From Nitrobacter vulgaris (GTDB taxonomy: Bacteria; Pseudomonadota; Alphaproteobacteria; Rhizobiales; Xanthobacteraceae): a stretch of 64,000 nucleotides of DNA. The notes beneath the pieces are model-generated. The model saw only the letters and a list, made by a program, of their open reading frames with translations. It had not been told where the DNA came from and made no database searches. The translations under genes and the position numbers were made by a program. The stretch lies in contig NZ_JAVDPZ010000010.1 in the NCBI RefSeq assembly GCF_031453995.1, forward strand, positions 1 to 64,000, read 5' to 3'. Shown in pieces: positions 8,255-15,927 of the stretch. How positions within the stretch are numbered: position 1 is the first letter of the stretch; every line of letters starts with the position of its first letter.

Positions 8255-8824
8255 CTACGCGACGCTCAGTGCCGCGACCGCATAGATGCAGGTGTGCTTG
8301 CCTTCGTTCTTGAAGACGCAATCCATTGGCGGGCCGAGTTCCAGGCAGTCGCCCTGCTTCATTTCGTGCCGTACCTCGCCTTCGACAAAGACCAGTTCGC
8401 CCTCCAGAACCCAAATGAGTTGTCGCAGGAAGGCATAGGCGGACGCCGGCATAGGAACCGCCTTGCCGGCAGGCAAGGCAACTTGAACCAGATCGAGCGG
8501 CATATCCGAACGCGGTGAAACGTGCCGGCGCACATACCCCGTTTCGGGGTCAGTCCAAACCGGCTGATCGGCCTTCCGCAGCATGCGGCCCTGCCGAACC
8601 TCGGCGCGAGCCATCAATGCTGACATGCTGAGGCCGAATGCGCCGGTGAGCTTGCCAAGGAGGTTGGCGGTCGGGCTGCTGTCGCCGCGCTCAATCTTGT
8701 AGATCATGGCGCGGGACACCGACGCCTTCTCCGCAAGGTCGGTTAGCGACCAGCCTCGGCTTTCCCGCTCGGTGCGAATGCGCGCGCCAATCCGACTGTC
8801 TATGTCGTCATTCTTTTTCATCAT
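8255..8824 (-). CDS. XRE-family regulator with C-terminal cupin domain
   Basis: Residues about 10-70 form a helix-turn-helix (RIRTERESRGWSLTDLAEKA then SVSRAMIYKIERGDSSPT). Residues about 105-185 form a small cupin sensor (PAGKAVPMPASAYAFLRQ, then GELVFVEGEVRHEMKQGD). This is the architecture of small-molecule-responsive repressors that control neighbouring transporter or detoxification genes. It is divergent from a GNAT acetyltransferase-transporter pair. The start codon lies against a ctactatggta motif that recurs next to the GNAT promoter, and no Shine-Dalgarno sequence precedes it, so a leaderless or weakly translated, autoregulated mRNA is likely. Confidence 0.87.
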   Translation of the reverse strand: MMKKNDDIDSRIGARIRTERESRGWSLTDLAEKASVSRAMIYKIERGDSSPTANLLGKLTGAFGLSMSALMARAEVRQGRMLRKADQPVWTDPETGYVRRHVSPRSDMPLDLVQVALPAGKAVPMPASAYAFLRQLIWVLEGELVFVEGEVRHEMKQGDCLELGPPMDCVFKNEGKHTCIYAVAALSVA

Positions 8825-8838
8825 ACTACTATGGTAGA
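8823..8838. promoter_or_regulatory. Operator-like motif at the XRE-cupin start
   Basis: catactactatggtagac contains ctactATGGTAgac. A near copy, cttctATGGTAac, lies at 8922-8934 beside the GNAT promoter. The pairing of motifs at the two promoters of a divergent regulator-target unit suggests a repressor site. Confidence 0.4.
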
Positions 8839-8882
8839 CGGATTCTTACCGCGCAATGAAGTGACGCCGGGAAATGGCCCTG

Positions 8883-8934
8883 TTGACACTTGGCTTCTGT
8901 TTCATATAGTAGACAATAGTGCTTCTATGGTAAC
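8883..8934 (+). promoter_or_regulatory. Sigma70-type promoter and operator-like repeat for the GNAT operon
   Basis: TTGACA at 8883-8888 and TATAGT at 8905-8910 are separated by 16 bases, a near-consensus promoter. Directly downstream, tagtagacaatagtgcttct and atggta (ending about 8934) repeat the motif seen at the XRE-cupin start. A bound repressor here would cover the transcription start. Confidence 0.6.
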
Positions 8935-8945
8935 AGGAGAGCGAT

Positions 8946-9473
8946 ATGGAGATTCGCGACGCCGGCCCGACCGATGTGGAAGGGGTCACCGCGATTTACA
9001 ACGACGCCGTCGAAAACACGACGGCGATCTGGAACGACACGAAGATCGACACTGGAAACCGCCTCTCGTGGCTCGCCGACCGGCAGCGGGTGGGCTATCC
9101 GGTGCTGGTCGCGGTGGATGACGCCGGCACCGTTCTTGGCTACGCCTCGTTCGGAGACTGGCGCGCATGGGACGGCTATCGCCATACGGTTGAGCATTCC
9201 GTCTATGTCAGGGCCGACCAGCGCGGGAACGGCATCGGAAAGGCGCTTATGCTGGGACTGATCGAAAGGGCGCGCGGCATTGGCAAACACGTGATCGTGG
9301 CCGGCATTGAGGCAGGAAACACCGCGTCGATCCGGCTACATGAGAAGCTCGGGTTCGAGTCTGTCGGTCACTTGAAGCAGGTCGGGACCAAATTCGGCGT
9401 GTGGCTCGATCTGGTCTTCCTGCAACTCATGCTGGATACGCGCACGTCCCCCGATGAAATCGGCAAGCCGTGA
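8946..9473 (+). CDS. GNAT N-acetyltransferase, phosphinothricin/methionine-sulfoximine type
   Basis: A 175-residue acetyl-CoA-dependent acetyltransferase. The N-terminus (RDAGPTDVEGVTAIYNDAVE then NTTAIWNDTKID) and the core (GYASFGDWRAWDGYRHTVEH, SVYVRADQRGNGIGKAL, GIEAGNTASIRLHEKLGFE) are those of the Pat/Bar/MddA group, which acetylates phosphinothricin, methionine sulfoximine or related amino-acid analogues. The CoA loop R-x-x-G-x-G (DQRGNGIG) is present. AGGAGA sits five bases before the ATG. The stop overlaps the start of a YdcZ-type transporter, so the pair may detoxify and export the same compound under the XRE-cupin regulator. The real substrate is not known. Confidence 0.88.
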   Translation: MEIRDAGPTDVEGVTAIYNDAVENTTAIWNDTKIDTGNRLSWLADRQRVGYPVLVAVDDAGTVLGYASFGDWRAWDGYRHTVEHSVYVRADQRGNGIGKALMLGLIERARGIGKHVIVAGIEAGNTASIRLHEKLGFESVGHLKQVGTKFGVWLDLVFLQLMLDTRTSPDEIGKP

Positions 9474-9919
9474 TGACCCCACTGATCGTCGCTTTGCTTG
9501 TCGCTGCCGGTGCCGCCATCGTGGCGCAGAATCTCCTGATGGCGCACATGACAGCTGGCGCTTCCACTGTTCTGATTGCGTTGGTGATGAACTCGGCGGT
9601 TGGCCTCGTTGCCCTATCGATCCTGTTGGTCAGTCGCTCCGGCCTTGCGGGTATTTCCGAAGCCTTCGGCGCTGTCCGGATTTGGGGCGTCTTGCCAGGA
9701 TTGCTCGGCTCGTTCTTCGTGTTCGCCAGCATAGTCGGCTACCAACGTCTCGGGCCGGCGGCGACGATTTCGATTCTGGTCGCAAGCCAGTTGATCTTCG
9801 GGCTGGCGCTCGACATGGCAAGGTCCGACGTCACCGGCGTACAAAGCTGGCTCACCGCTATCGCAGGCGCGGGGCTTCTGGTTTCCGGGGCGTTTCTCGT
9901 CGCATCCCGCAGCCTTTGA
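9473..9919 (+). CDS. DMT-superfamily small membrane transporter (YdcZ/DUF606 family)
   Basis: A 148-residue inner-membrane protein with about five hydrophobic segments (LIVALLVAAGAAIVAQNLLM, STVLIALVMNSAVGLVALSI, GVLPGLLGSFFVFASIVGYQ, AATISILVASQLIFGLAL, AIAGAGLLVSGAFLVA). The pattern and length match the YdcZ/DUF606 branch of the drug/metabolite transporters. Its ATG overlaps the preceding stop (TGATG), which implies translational coupling to the GNAT gene. The transported compound is unknown. Confidence 0.82.
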   Translation: MTPLIVALLVAAGAAIVAQNLLMAHMTAGASTVLIALVMNSAVGLVALSILLVSRSGLAGISEAFGAVRIWGVLPGLLGSFFVFASIVGYQRLGPAATISILVASQLIFGLALDMARSDVTGVQSWLTAIAGAGLLVSGAFLVASRSL

Positions 9920-9996
9920 AATTCGTTTACTCGGCGCTGCGCGAAAAATGACCAATCCGTGACCAGGACCAGAGAACTACGGTGCTGTAAGATTAC

Positions 9997-10073
9997 TGGC
10001 GCGCCCGAAGAGATTCGAACTCCTGACCCCCAGATTCGTAGTCTGGTGCTCTATCCAGCTGAGCTACGGGCGC
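9997..10073 (-). tRNA. tRNA-Arg (anticodon ACG)
   Basis: The reverse complement folds as a full cloverleaf: acceptor GCGCCCG/CGGGCGC, D-arm GCTCAGCTGGATAGAGC, anticodon stem CCAGA/TCTGG with loop CTACGAA (anticodon ACG), T-arm with GTTCGAATC, and an encoded CCA at 9997-9999. A spurious short ORF crosses it on the other strand. Confidence 0.97.
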
Positions 10074-10239
10074 GTTTGTCGGCAAAAATCGCTGAAATTC
10101 ACAGTGCTTGCGTTTCGGGAACCAGCGTCCCGAAGGCGCGCCATTGCTAACGGCTCCCGGTCGGCTTTGCAAGCGGTGCGGCTGCACCGGCATGCATATG
10201 ATTCGCTATGAAGAGCGCGACAAGGCTGCTTTCTAGCCT

Positions 10240-10330
10240 AGGGCCTTTCCGCTTCTGCGGGAATTAGAAGCGTGGCTCCAGGATTTTGATTTGACGTGTT
10301 TTCTTCACGCGAACCGGCATCCACATCTTG
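10240..10330 (-). repeat. Dispersed intergenic repeat, family 1 (copy D, inverted)
   Basis: Read on the minus strand it gives tggatgccggttcgcgtgaa, then gaaaacacgtcaaa and a terminal hairpin built on cgcttct/agaagcg. It matches the copies at 15775 and 56274 but lacks the first few bases of the unit. It lies downstream of the kinase gene at 10338. Confidence 0.7.
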
Positions 10331-10337
10331 AGATTGA

Positions 10338-11849
10338 TCAGGCTCGGGCGCGTTCGTTACGGATCGTTTGCAACTCCACGGGACGATCCGGGATCGCTAT
10401 CCGGAACGTTGCGCCTATGGTGCCTTCCACCAGAGCAATGTCGCCGCCGTGCGCACGCACCAGTTCTGCCGCGATCGCAAGGCCGAGACCGCTGCCGCCG
10501 GGGCGTACCGATCCCTGGAAGGCCTCGAACAGATGGTTGCGCGCCTGTTGCGGAACGCCAGGTCCGGTGTCGGAAACCTCAACGATCGCCACCGCGCCTT
10601 CGCGGCGGCCGGTAACCCGGATTTGCCGGGTCGCAGCATCAGCGTCGTTTCGCGGTTGGCTCTCCAAAGCCTGTGCGGCGTTGCGCACGAGATTGAGCAG
10701 AATACGGAAAAGCTGATCCGGATCCGCGTCGATGGTAAGGCCGCGCTCGATCGCGTTGATCCAGGTGATGGAACCGTCCGGCGCCAGTCCCGCCGACTCC
10801 CGCACTTCGTTGACGATAGGCTCAATCGCCATTAGCCGCCGGTCGGGGGCGGCCTCCTGCGCCCGTCCATAAGACAACGTCGACTGGCAGAATGCGATGG
10901 CGCGTTCCAGCGAGCGCATCAGCTTTGGCGCGAACCGCTGCACCCGGGGATCGGGCACGCTGGCCAGTTGGTCGGAGAGCAGCTGCGAGGACGCCAGCAG
11001 ATTGCGAAGGTCGTGATTGATCTTCGAGACGGCGAGACCGAGCGCTGCCAGCCGGCTCTTCTGATGCAGCATCGACACCAGGTCACGCTGCATGTCGGAG
11101 AGTTCGCGCTCGGCGACGCCGATTTCGTCGCCGCGCTGCGACGGCACGATGATCCGCGCCGAGCTTTCGGGATTCTGGTGAAAGCCCACGAGATTCGCGG
11201 TCAGGCGCCGCATCGGGCGGACGAACAGGTAGTGCAGCGCCAGATAGACCAAACCTGCAGTCAAAATCGCTATCGCCAGCGAGACCAGCAGCAGGTTGCG
11301 CGAAAAGCGGTACATCGACTGGCGCAGCGGCTCCTCGTCGGTGACGACCTCGATGAACTGCGCGCCGCGCGACCCCGGTCCGATGATGCGGATCGCCTGG
11401 TTGCCGCTCTCCAGCATGGTTTCGAATGAACCGACAATGGCCGACCACGGAGTCATGGTGCGCATGTCGATGTCATGATCGATCGCCGCCGGTAGATCGG
11501 CACTGGCGAGCAGCCGGCGCTGCTGACCCATCTTGATGGCGACCGCACGGGCGCCGATGCTGTTGAGAATCTGCCGTGCGAGCGAGTCGGGCACCATGCC
11601 AGAGGGAGCTGCATCAAGCACCAGCGCTGCGGTGTTGGCGGCTGCCAGGCGATCGTTGAGTCGATTCAGCCGAAAATTGGCGATAGCGGGGACGTAGATC
11701 AGTATTTCGGCGATCATGACCAGCGGAATCGTCAGCAGCAGGAGCTTGCCGGACAGGCCGAGCCGGCCGCGCAATGAGAGACGTGAGGCCCGAATCCGGA
11801 GCTGTTCGATCGCCTGTGACACGGTTGTCCTCTGAAGGGCCTGCGGCAA
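10338..11849 (-). CDS. Membrane sensor histidine kinase with HAMP domain
   Basis: A 503-residue inner-membrane kinase. Transmembrane segments are at about 33-55 and 185-207, enclosing a periplasmic sensor of about 130 residues. A HAMP linker follows (RPMRRLTANLVGF). The phosphoacceptor H279 is in KINHDLRNLL. The ATPase domain has an N box (ILLNLVRNAAQAL), G1 (DTGPGVP) and G2 (GGSGLGLAIAAEL). No response regulator is adjacent, so it is an orphan here. It is divergent from rpmH, a position where an orphan kinase is common in this bacterial group. The signal is unknown. Confidence 0.88.
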   Translation of the reverse strand: MPQALQRTTVSQAIEQLRIRASRLSLRGRLGLSGKLLLLTIPLVMIAEILIYVPAIANFRLNRLNDRLAAANTAALVLDAAPSGMVPDSLARQILNSIGARAVAIKMGQQRRLLASADLPAAIDHDIDMRTMTPWSAIVGSFETMLESGNQAIRIIGPGSRGAQFIEVVTDEEPLRQSMYRFSRNLLLVSLAIAILTAGLVYLALHYLFVRPMRRLTANLVGFHQNPESSARIIVPSQRGDEIGVAERELSDMQRDLVSMLHQKSRLAALGLAVSKINHDLRNLLASSQLLSDQLASVPDPRVQRFAPKLMRSLERAIAFCQSTLSYGRAQEAAPDRRLMAIEPIVNEVRESAGLAPDGSITWINAIERGLTIDADPDQLFRILLNLVRNAAQALESQPRNDADAATRQIRVTGRREGAVAIVEVSDTGPGVPQQARNHLFEAFQGSVRPGGSGLGLAIAAELVRAHGGDIALVEGTIGATFRIAIPDRPVELQTIRNERARA

Positions 11850-11979
11850 ACTGACCGTGATCCGCGCTCCTGGAATGGATCACGCCGGCCTCTGAACCAC
11901 TGCCGGAACACATGCGTAATATAGGTCGGCGCGAGATTTTGGCCAATTCGGCCGGGCTGGGAAACGGTACAGGGCAAGA

Positions 11980-12008
11980 TTGACGAAAAGAGGCCGCTCC
12001 CGTATAAG
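11980..12008 (+). promoter_or_regulatory. rpmH-rnpA promoter
   Basis: TTGACG at 11980-11985 and TATAAG at 12003-12008 are separated by 17 bases, close to the sigma70 consensus. Transcription would begin near 12015, leaving a leader of about 125 bases before rpmH. Confidence 0.65.
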
Positions 12009-12141
12009 CCGCGCCAATTGTCCGTGACGGCTCGGTTTCGATCGGGACGGCTTGTTCGGGTCGAATAAGGGCTCGGTTCAGGTCGGTATTACCGGACTTA
12101 ACCTCAACATCAGGCGACGTGCCCGGTCAGCGGAGACTCCC

Positions 12142-12276
12142 GTGAAACGGACTTATCAACCCAGCAAATTGGTGCGCAAGCGCCGCCACGGTTTTCGTGC
12201 CCGCCTCGCGACCACCGGCGGCCGGAAGGTTCTTGCCGCGCGGCGCGCGCGGGGCCGCAAGCGCCTGAGTGCCTGA
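12142..12276 (+). CDS. rpmH: 50S ribosomal protein L34
   Basis: A 44-residue, extremely basic protein starting with GTG: MKRTYQPSKLVRKRRHGFRA and ending ARGRKRLSA, the full L34 sequence pattern. GGAG at 12132-12135 precedes the GTG at 12142. An open frame extends upstream to 12052 but lacks L34 similarity there. It is the first gene of the conserved rpmH-rnpA-yidC set. Confidence 0.97.
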   Translation: MKRTYQPSKLVRKRRHGFRARLATTGGRKVLAARRARGRKRLSA

Positions 12277-12298
12277 GCGGATCGTCCCGAGAACCATC

Positions 12299-12634
12299 AT
12301 GGACCGGTTGAGGCAGCGGGCGGATTTCCTCGCCGTTGCCAATGGGCCGCGGGTGAGCACCCCTGCCTTCGTGGTACAAAATCGTCGCCGCAACGATGGC
12401 GGTCCGATCAGGATCGGCTTCACGGTGACAAAAAAAAATGGCACCGCGACCGAGCGAAACCGCATCCGCCGCAGACTTCGCGAATTGGTGAAGCGCCTGG
12501 ACGCCGTATCCATGCGACCGCACAGCGATTATGTGATAATCGGCCGCCGTGCTGCGCTCAACCGCCGTTATGCCGTGATGCTTGATGATTTGCGTTCGGC
12601 GTTTCATCGCCTCGACCGCCGGCATCCAGGATGA
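12299..12634 (+). CDS. rnpA: Ribonuclease P protein component
   Basis: The protein subunit of RNase P, which helps the catalytic RNA cut tRNA 5' leaders. The sequence shows MDRLRQRADFLAVANG, IRIGFTVTKKNGTATERN and the RNR signature (RNRIRRRLRELVKRL). The ATG at 12299 gives the normal N-terminus at 111 residues. A GTG at 12269 overlapping the rpmH stop would add ten residues and cannot be excluded. Confidence 0.95.
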   Translation: MDRLRQRADFLAVANGPRVSTPAFVVQNRRRNDGGPIRIGFTVTKKNGTATERNRIRRRLRELVKRLDAVSMRPHSDYVIIGRRAALNRRYAVMLDDLRSAFHRLDRRHPG

Positions 12635-12706
12635 ACGCAGCGTCAAATCGACGACATCAACGGTGTATACAGCCGCAATCCGAATTGAGTGACGAGATCC
12701 TGAACG

Positions 12707-14539
12707 ATGTCTGAGAACCGCAATACCATCATCGCTATCGTTCTGTCGGCTCTCGTGCTGATCGCCTGGCAGTATTTCTACAACATTCCGCAGATGGAAA
12801 AGGATCGCGCCGCGCACCAGGCGCAAAGCGAGCTTGCCAAGTCTCAGACTGAGGCGGCGCCGAATTCCCCCACGCCTGCTCAACCCGCAGCTGAAACCGC
12901 GGTGGTTGCCCGGGATGCTGCCATCGCGTCCAAGCCGCGCGTCAAGATCAGCACCCCTCGCCTGAGCGGAAGCCTGTCGCTGACTGGCGCGCGTATCGAT
13001 GACCTCCTGCTGACCAAGTATCGCGAGACGGTCGATCCCGCTTCGCCCGCGATCGAGCTGTTTTCGCCCTCCGGTACGGCCAATCCGTATTATGCCGAAT
13101 TCGGATGGGTTCCCGCCACCGGATCCACCGTCCGGGTTCCAGATCAGAAGACGGTGTGGGTGCAGGAAGGGTCGGGGGCGCTGACGCAGTCCACGCCGGT
13201 CACGCTGAAGTATGATAATGGCGAAGGGCTGACGTTCCGTCGCACCATCTCGGTGGACGAGCACTATCTGTTCACGGTCAAGGATGAGGTCACAAACGCC
13301 GGCAGCGCGCCGGTGACACTGTACCCGTTCGCGCTGATTTCACGGCATGGTACTCCGGCGGTTTCCGGTTACTACATTCTACACGAAGGGCTTATTGGCT
13401 TTCTCGGCGATCAGAAGCTTCAGGAATATACATACAAGAAGATCGATGAAGCCCAATCGGTGACCTTCAATGTCACCAACGGCTGGCTCGGCATCACCGA
13501 CAAATACTGGGCCGCGGCCCTGCTGCCTGACACCAGCGCGCGATTGCAGGCGCGGTTCTCGTCCGATCTGGCGGGTTCAGTCAGGACCTACCAGACCGAC
13601 TATCTGGAGGATGCGCAGACGATCCCGGTTGGCGGTACCGGTTCGGTAAACACACGTCTTTTTGCCGGCGCCAAGGAAGCCGGTGTTGTCGGCCTCAATT
13701 TTCCGTTCGTGGAGCTTGGCGGCTACAACAAGCAACTCGACCTTAACCATTTCGACCTGCTGATCGACTGGGGTTGGTTCCACTTCATCACCAAGCCGAT
13801 GTTCCTCGCGCTGGACTTCTTCTTTCATGTGTTCGGCAACTTCGGCGTCGCGATTCTGGTCGTGACCGTACTGGTCAAGCTGATTTTCTTCCCGCTCGCC
13901 AACAAATCCTATGCCTCGATGGCGAAGATGAAGGCGGTCCAGCCTCAGATCAACGCACTGAAAGAACGCTTCCCTGACGACAAGATGAAGCTGCAGCAGG
14001 AGATGATGGAGATCTACAAGAAGGAGAAGATCAACCCGATCTCGGGCTGTCTTCCGGTCCTCCTTCAGATTCCCGTGTTCTTCTCGCTGTACAAGGTGTT
14101 GTTCGTGACCATTGAAATGCGTCACGCACCGTTCTTCGCCTGGATCAAGGACCTGTCCGCGCCCGATCCGACCCACATTTTCAACCTGTTCGGACTGCTG
14201 CCATACGATCCCTCGGTGGTGCCGCTGCTCGGGCCTTATCTGGCGATCGGTGCGTGGCCGATCATCATGGGCATCACGATGTGGTTCCAGATGAAGCTGA
14301 ATCCGACACCGCCGGATCCGACTCAGAAGATTATCTTCGACTGGATGCCGGTAATCTTCACCTTCATGCTCGCGTCTTTCCCGGCCGGCCTCGTGATCTA
14401 TTGGGCGTGGAATAACACGCTGTCGGTGATCCAGCAGAGCTACATCATGCGCCGCAACGGCGTGAAAGTAGAACTGTTTGATAACGTGAAATCGACCTTC
14501 CGCCGCAAATCCTCCGACAAGCCGGCGAAGACCACATAG
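12707..14539 (+). CDS. yidC: Membrane protein insertase YidC
   Basis: A 610-residue inner-membrane insertase that works with SecYEG or alone. An N-terminal anchor (TIIAIVLSALVLIAWQYFY) is followed by a Pro/Ala-rich linker and the large periplasmic beta-sandwich (about 85-360). The conserved Oxa1 core follows (about 370-590), with the hydrophobic segments FGVAILVVTVLVKLIFFPLA, GCLPVLLQIPVFFSLYKVLF and IFTFMLASFPAGLVIYWAWN and the coiled cytoplasmic loop rich in Met/Lys. The tail is basic. All expected regions are present, and the gene order after rnpA is the bacterial norm. Confidence 0.97.
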   Translation: MSENRNTIIAIVLSALVLIAWQYFYNIPQMEKDRAAHQAQSELAKSQTEAAPNSPTPAQPAAETAVVARDAAIASKPRVKISTPRLSGSLSLTGARIDDLLLTKYRETVDPASPAIELFSPSGTANPYYAEFGWVPATGSTVRVPDQKTVWVQEGSGALTQSTPVTLKYDNGEGLTFRRTISVDEHYLFTVKDEVTNAGSAPVTLYPFALISRHGTPAVSGYYILHEGLIGFLGDQKLQEYTYKKIDEAQSVTFNVTNGWLGITDKYWAAALLPDTSARLQARFSSDLAGSVRTYQTDYLEDAQTIPVGGTGSVNTRLFAGAKEAGVVGLNFPFVELGGYNKQLDLNHFDLLIDWGWFHFITKPMFLALDFFFHVFGNFGVAILVVTVLVKLIFFPLANKSYASMAKMKAVQPQINALKERFPDDKMKLQQEMMEIYKKEKINPISGCLPVLLQIPVFFSLYKVLFVTIEMRHAPFFAWIKDLSAPDPTHIFNLFGLLPYDPSVVPLLGPYLAIGAWPIIMGITMWFQMKLNPTPPDPTQKIIFDWMPVIFTFMLASFPAGLVIYWAWNNTLSVIQQSYIMRRNGVKVELFDNVKSTFRRKSSDKPAKTT

Positions 14540-14687
14540 ACGGATCGCCGCCTTAAGATCGTCGCGGGGGCGCATTGCGGACGAAGCCGTCCAATGATCG
14601 GCGGGAACGTTTCTGATTCCGTCGCTCCGCGCAAAATCGGCCGATCTTGCCGCGAAGGCGCAATGCCAAGCCAGGAGGCCTCTTCGC

Positions 14688-15341
14688 ATGACAACCGGCC
14701 TTGATACGGAGTTGATCGAGCAAGGCCGAAGACTGTTTGCCGGGGACTGGCAATTCATCTGGGCGTCGCCGTCGATCGAAACGTTGCCGCCCATGGCGGG
14801 CCTTGAGGTCGCATTCGCCGGACGCTCCAACGTCGGCAAGTCGAGCCTGATCAACGCGCTGACCGGCCGCAGCACGCTGGCCCGAACGTCACGCACGCCG
14901 GGACGAACCCAGGAGCTGATCTTCTTCGAGGGTCCCAAGGGGGCCGACGTTCGGCTGGTCGACATGCCGGGATACGGCTTCGCGTCGGCGCCGAAGGCCA
15001 AAATCGCGTCGTGGACGTCGCTGATTCATAAATTCCTGCTCGGCCGGGCGACCCTTGCGCGCGTCTATGTCCTGATCGACGCGCGCCACGGCATCAAGGA
15101 TACTGACCAGGACATCCTGACCACGCTCGACAGGTCCGCGGTGAGCTATCAGATCGTGCTGACCAAGGCCGACGAGGTCAAGGCCGCTGAAATGGCGGAG
15201 CGTACCGAAGCGACCAGGTCGCTGCTCGCCAAACATCCTGCAGCGTTCCCGGATGTGCTGGTCACGTCGTCGCGCACGGGCTACGGAATACCGGAGTTGC
15301 GCGCCGCCATGGCCCGCCTGATCGGAGAGCTTCAGCGATGA
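14688..15341 (+). CDS. engB: Ribosome-biogenesis GTP-binding protein EngB/YsxC
   Basis: A 217-residue TrmE-Era-EngA-EngB-like GTPase needed for large-subunit assembly. The G1 motif is GRSNVGKSSLINAL, the G2 region TPGRTQEL, G3 DMPGYGFA, G4 LTKADE and G5 in TSSRTG. AGGAGG precedes the ATG by about ten bases. The stop overlaps the next start (ATGA). It follows yidC after a 148-base gap with no other gene. Confidence 0.95.
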   Translation: MTTGLDTELIEQGRRLFAGDWQFIWASPSIETLPPMAGLEVAFAGRSNVGKSSLINALTGRSTLARTSRTPGRTQELIFFEGPKGADVRLVDMPGYGFASAPKAKIASWTSLIHKFLLGRATLARVYVLIDARHGIKDTDQDILTTLDRSAVSYQIVLTKADEVKAAEMAERTEATRSLLAKHPAAFPDVLVTSSRTGYGIPELRAAMARLIGELQR

Positions 15342-15739
15342 CGCAGTTCTGCTGTTTTCGGATCATCGTTTTTGCGGCGGGGCTGATGGGCGGCGCCGGC
15401 GTCATCCTGGCTGCGGTCGCGGCGCACAAGACAGGGGGCACACTTCTGCTCTCGGCCTCGTCGATGCTGTTGTTTCATGCTCCCGCCGCGCTGCTGGCGG
15501 TGCTTCTGGCGGATCGGCAGATTATTCGCCCACGTCTCGGTCTCGCGACTGCCAGCTGCTTTGCCGCAGGCGCAATCCTGTTCAGCGTGGACTTGACGGT
15601 GCGGCAATTCCTCGACCACCACCTTTTCCCGAGAGCCGCTCCGTCCGGCGGAACGCTGATGATTCTGGGTTGGTTTTTGCTCGCGATCGCCGCCATCTGG
15701 CCTCGTGCGGCGTCCCGTTCCGAGCAGTCTGGATCCTGA
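15338..15739 (+). CDS. DUF423-family membrane protein
   Basis: A 133-residue inner-membrane protein of the DUF423 (YgdD-like) type with four hydrophobic helices: IIVFAAGLMGGAGVILAAVA, LLLSASSMLLFHAPAALLAV, GLATASCFAAGAILFSVDL and LMILGWFLLAIAAIWP. The helical layout and a late Gly-Trp match the family. It is translationally coupled to engB by an ATGA overlap. The biochemical function of the family is not established. Confidence 0.78.
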   Translation: MTQFCCFRIIVFAAGLMGGAGVILAAVAAHKTGGTLLLSASSMLLFHAPAALLAVLLADRQIIRPRLGLATASCFAAGAILFSVDLTVRQFLDHHLFPRAAPSGGTLMILGWFLLAIAAIWPRAASRSEQSGS

Positions 15740-15774
15740 CCCGAAGCGGCTTTGCGGTCCTGCCGCCAATCGGT

Positions 15775-15867
15775 TATAGCGTTTTCGAGCGAAGTGGATT
15801 CCGGTTCGCGTAAAGAAAACGCGTCAAACATAAAGATTGAGCTTCGCTTCTGATTCAATCAGAAGCG
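15775..15867 (+). repeat. Dispersed intergenic repeat, family 1 (copy A) with hairpin
   Basis: The unit begins tatagcgttttcgagcgaag, continues through ccggttcgcgtaaagaaaac and ends in a perfect 10-bp hairpin (15845-15854 with 15858-15867). Copies or partial copies occur at 10240, 25661, 27393, 35618 and 56274. Here it follows the DUF423 gene and may serve as its transcript end. Confidence 0.85.
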
Positions 15868-15927
15868 ATACTGCTCAGAACCCGCTTATCCCGCCGGCCA
15901 AGAGATTAGTCTCAAGAGATCAGCTTC

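Noticed and set aside
9959..10150. Plus-strand ORF over the tRNA-Arg gene
   Set aside because: It is the antisense of a perfect tRNA cloverleaf and a well-known kind of false gene call.
12110..13264. 384-codon minus-strand open frame opposite rpmH, rnpA and yidC
   Set aside because: Antisense shadow of three conserved genes, no domain.
13577..15001. 474-codon minus-strand open frame opposite yidC and engB
   Set aside because: It lies antisense to two certain genes; His/Arg-rich composition is typical of shadow frames in GC-rich DNA.
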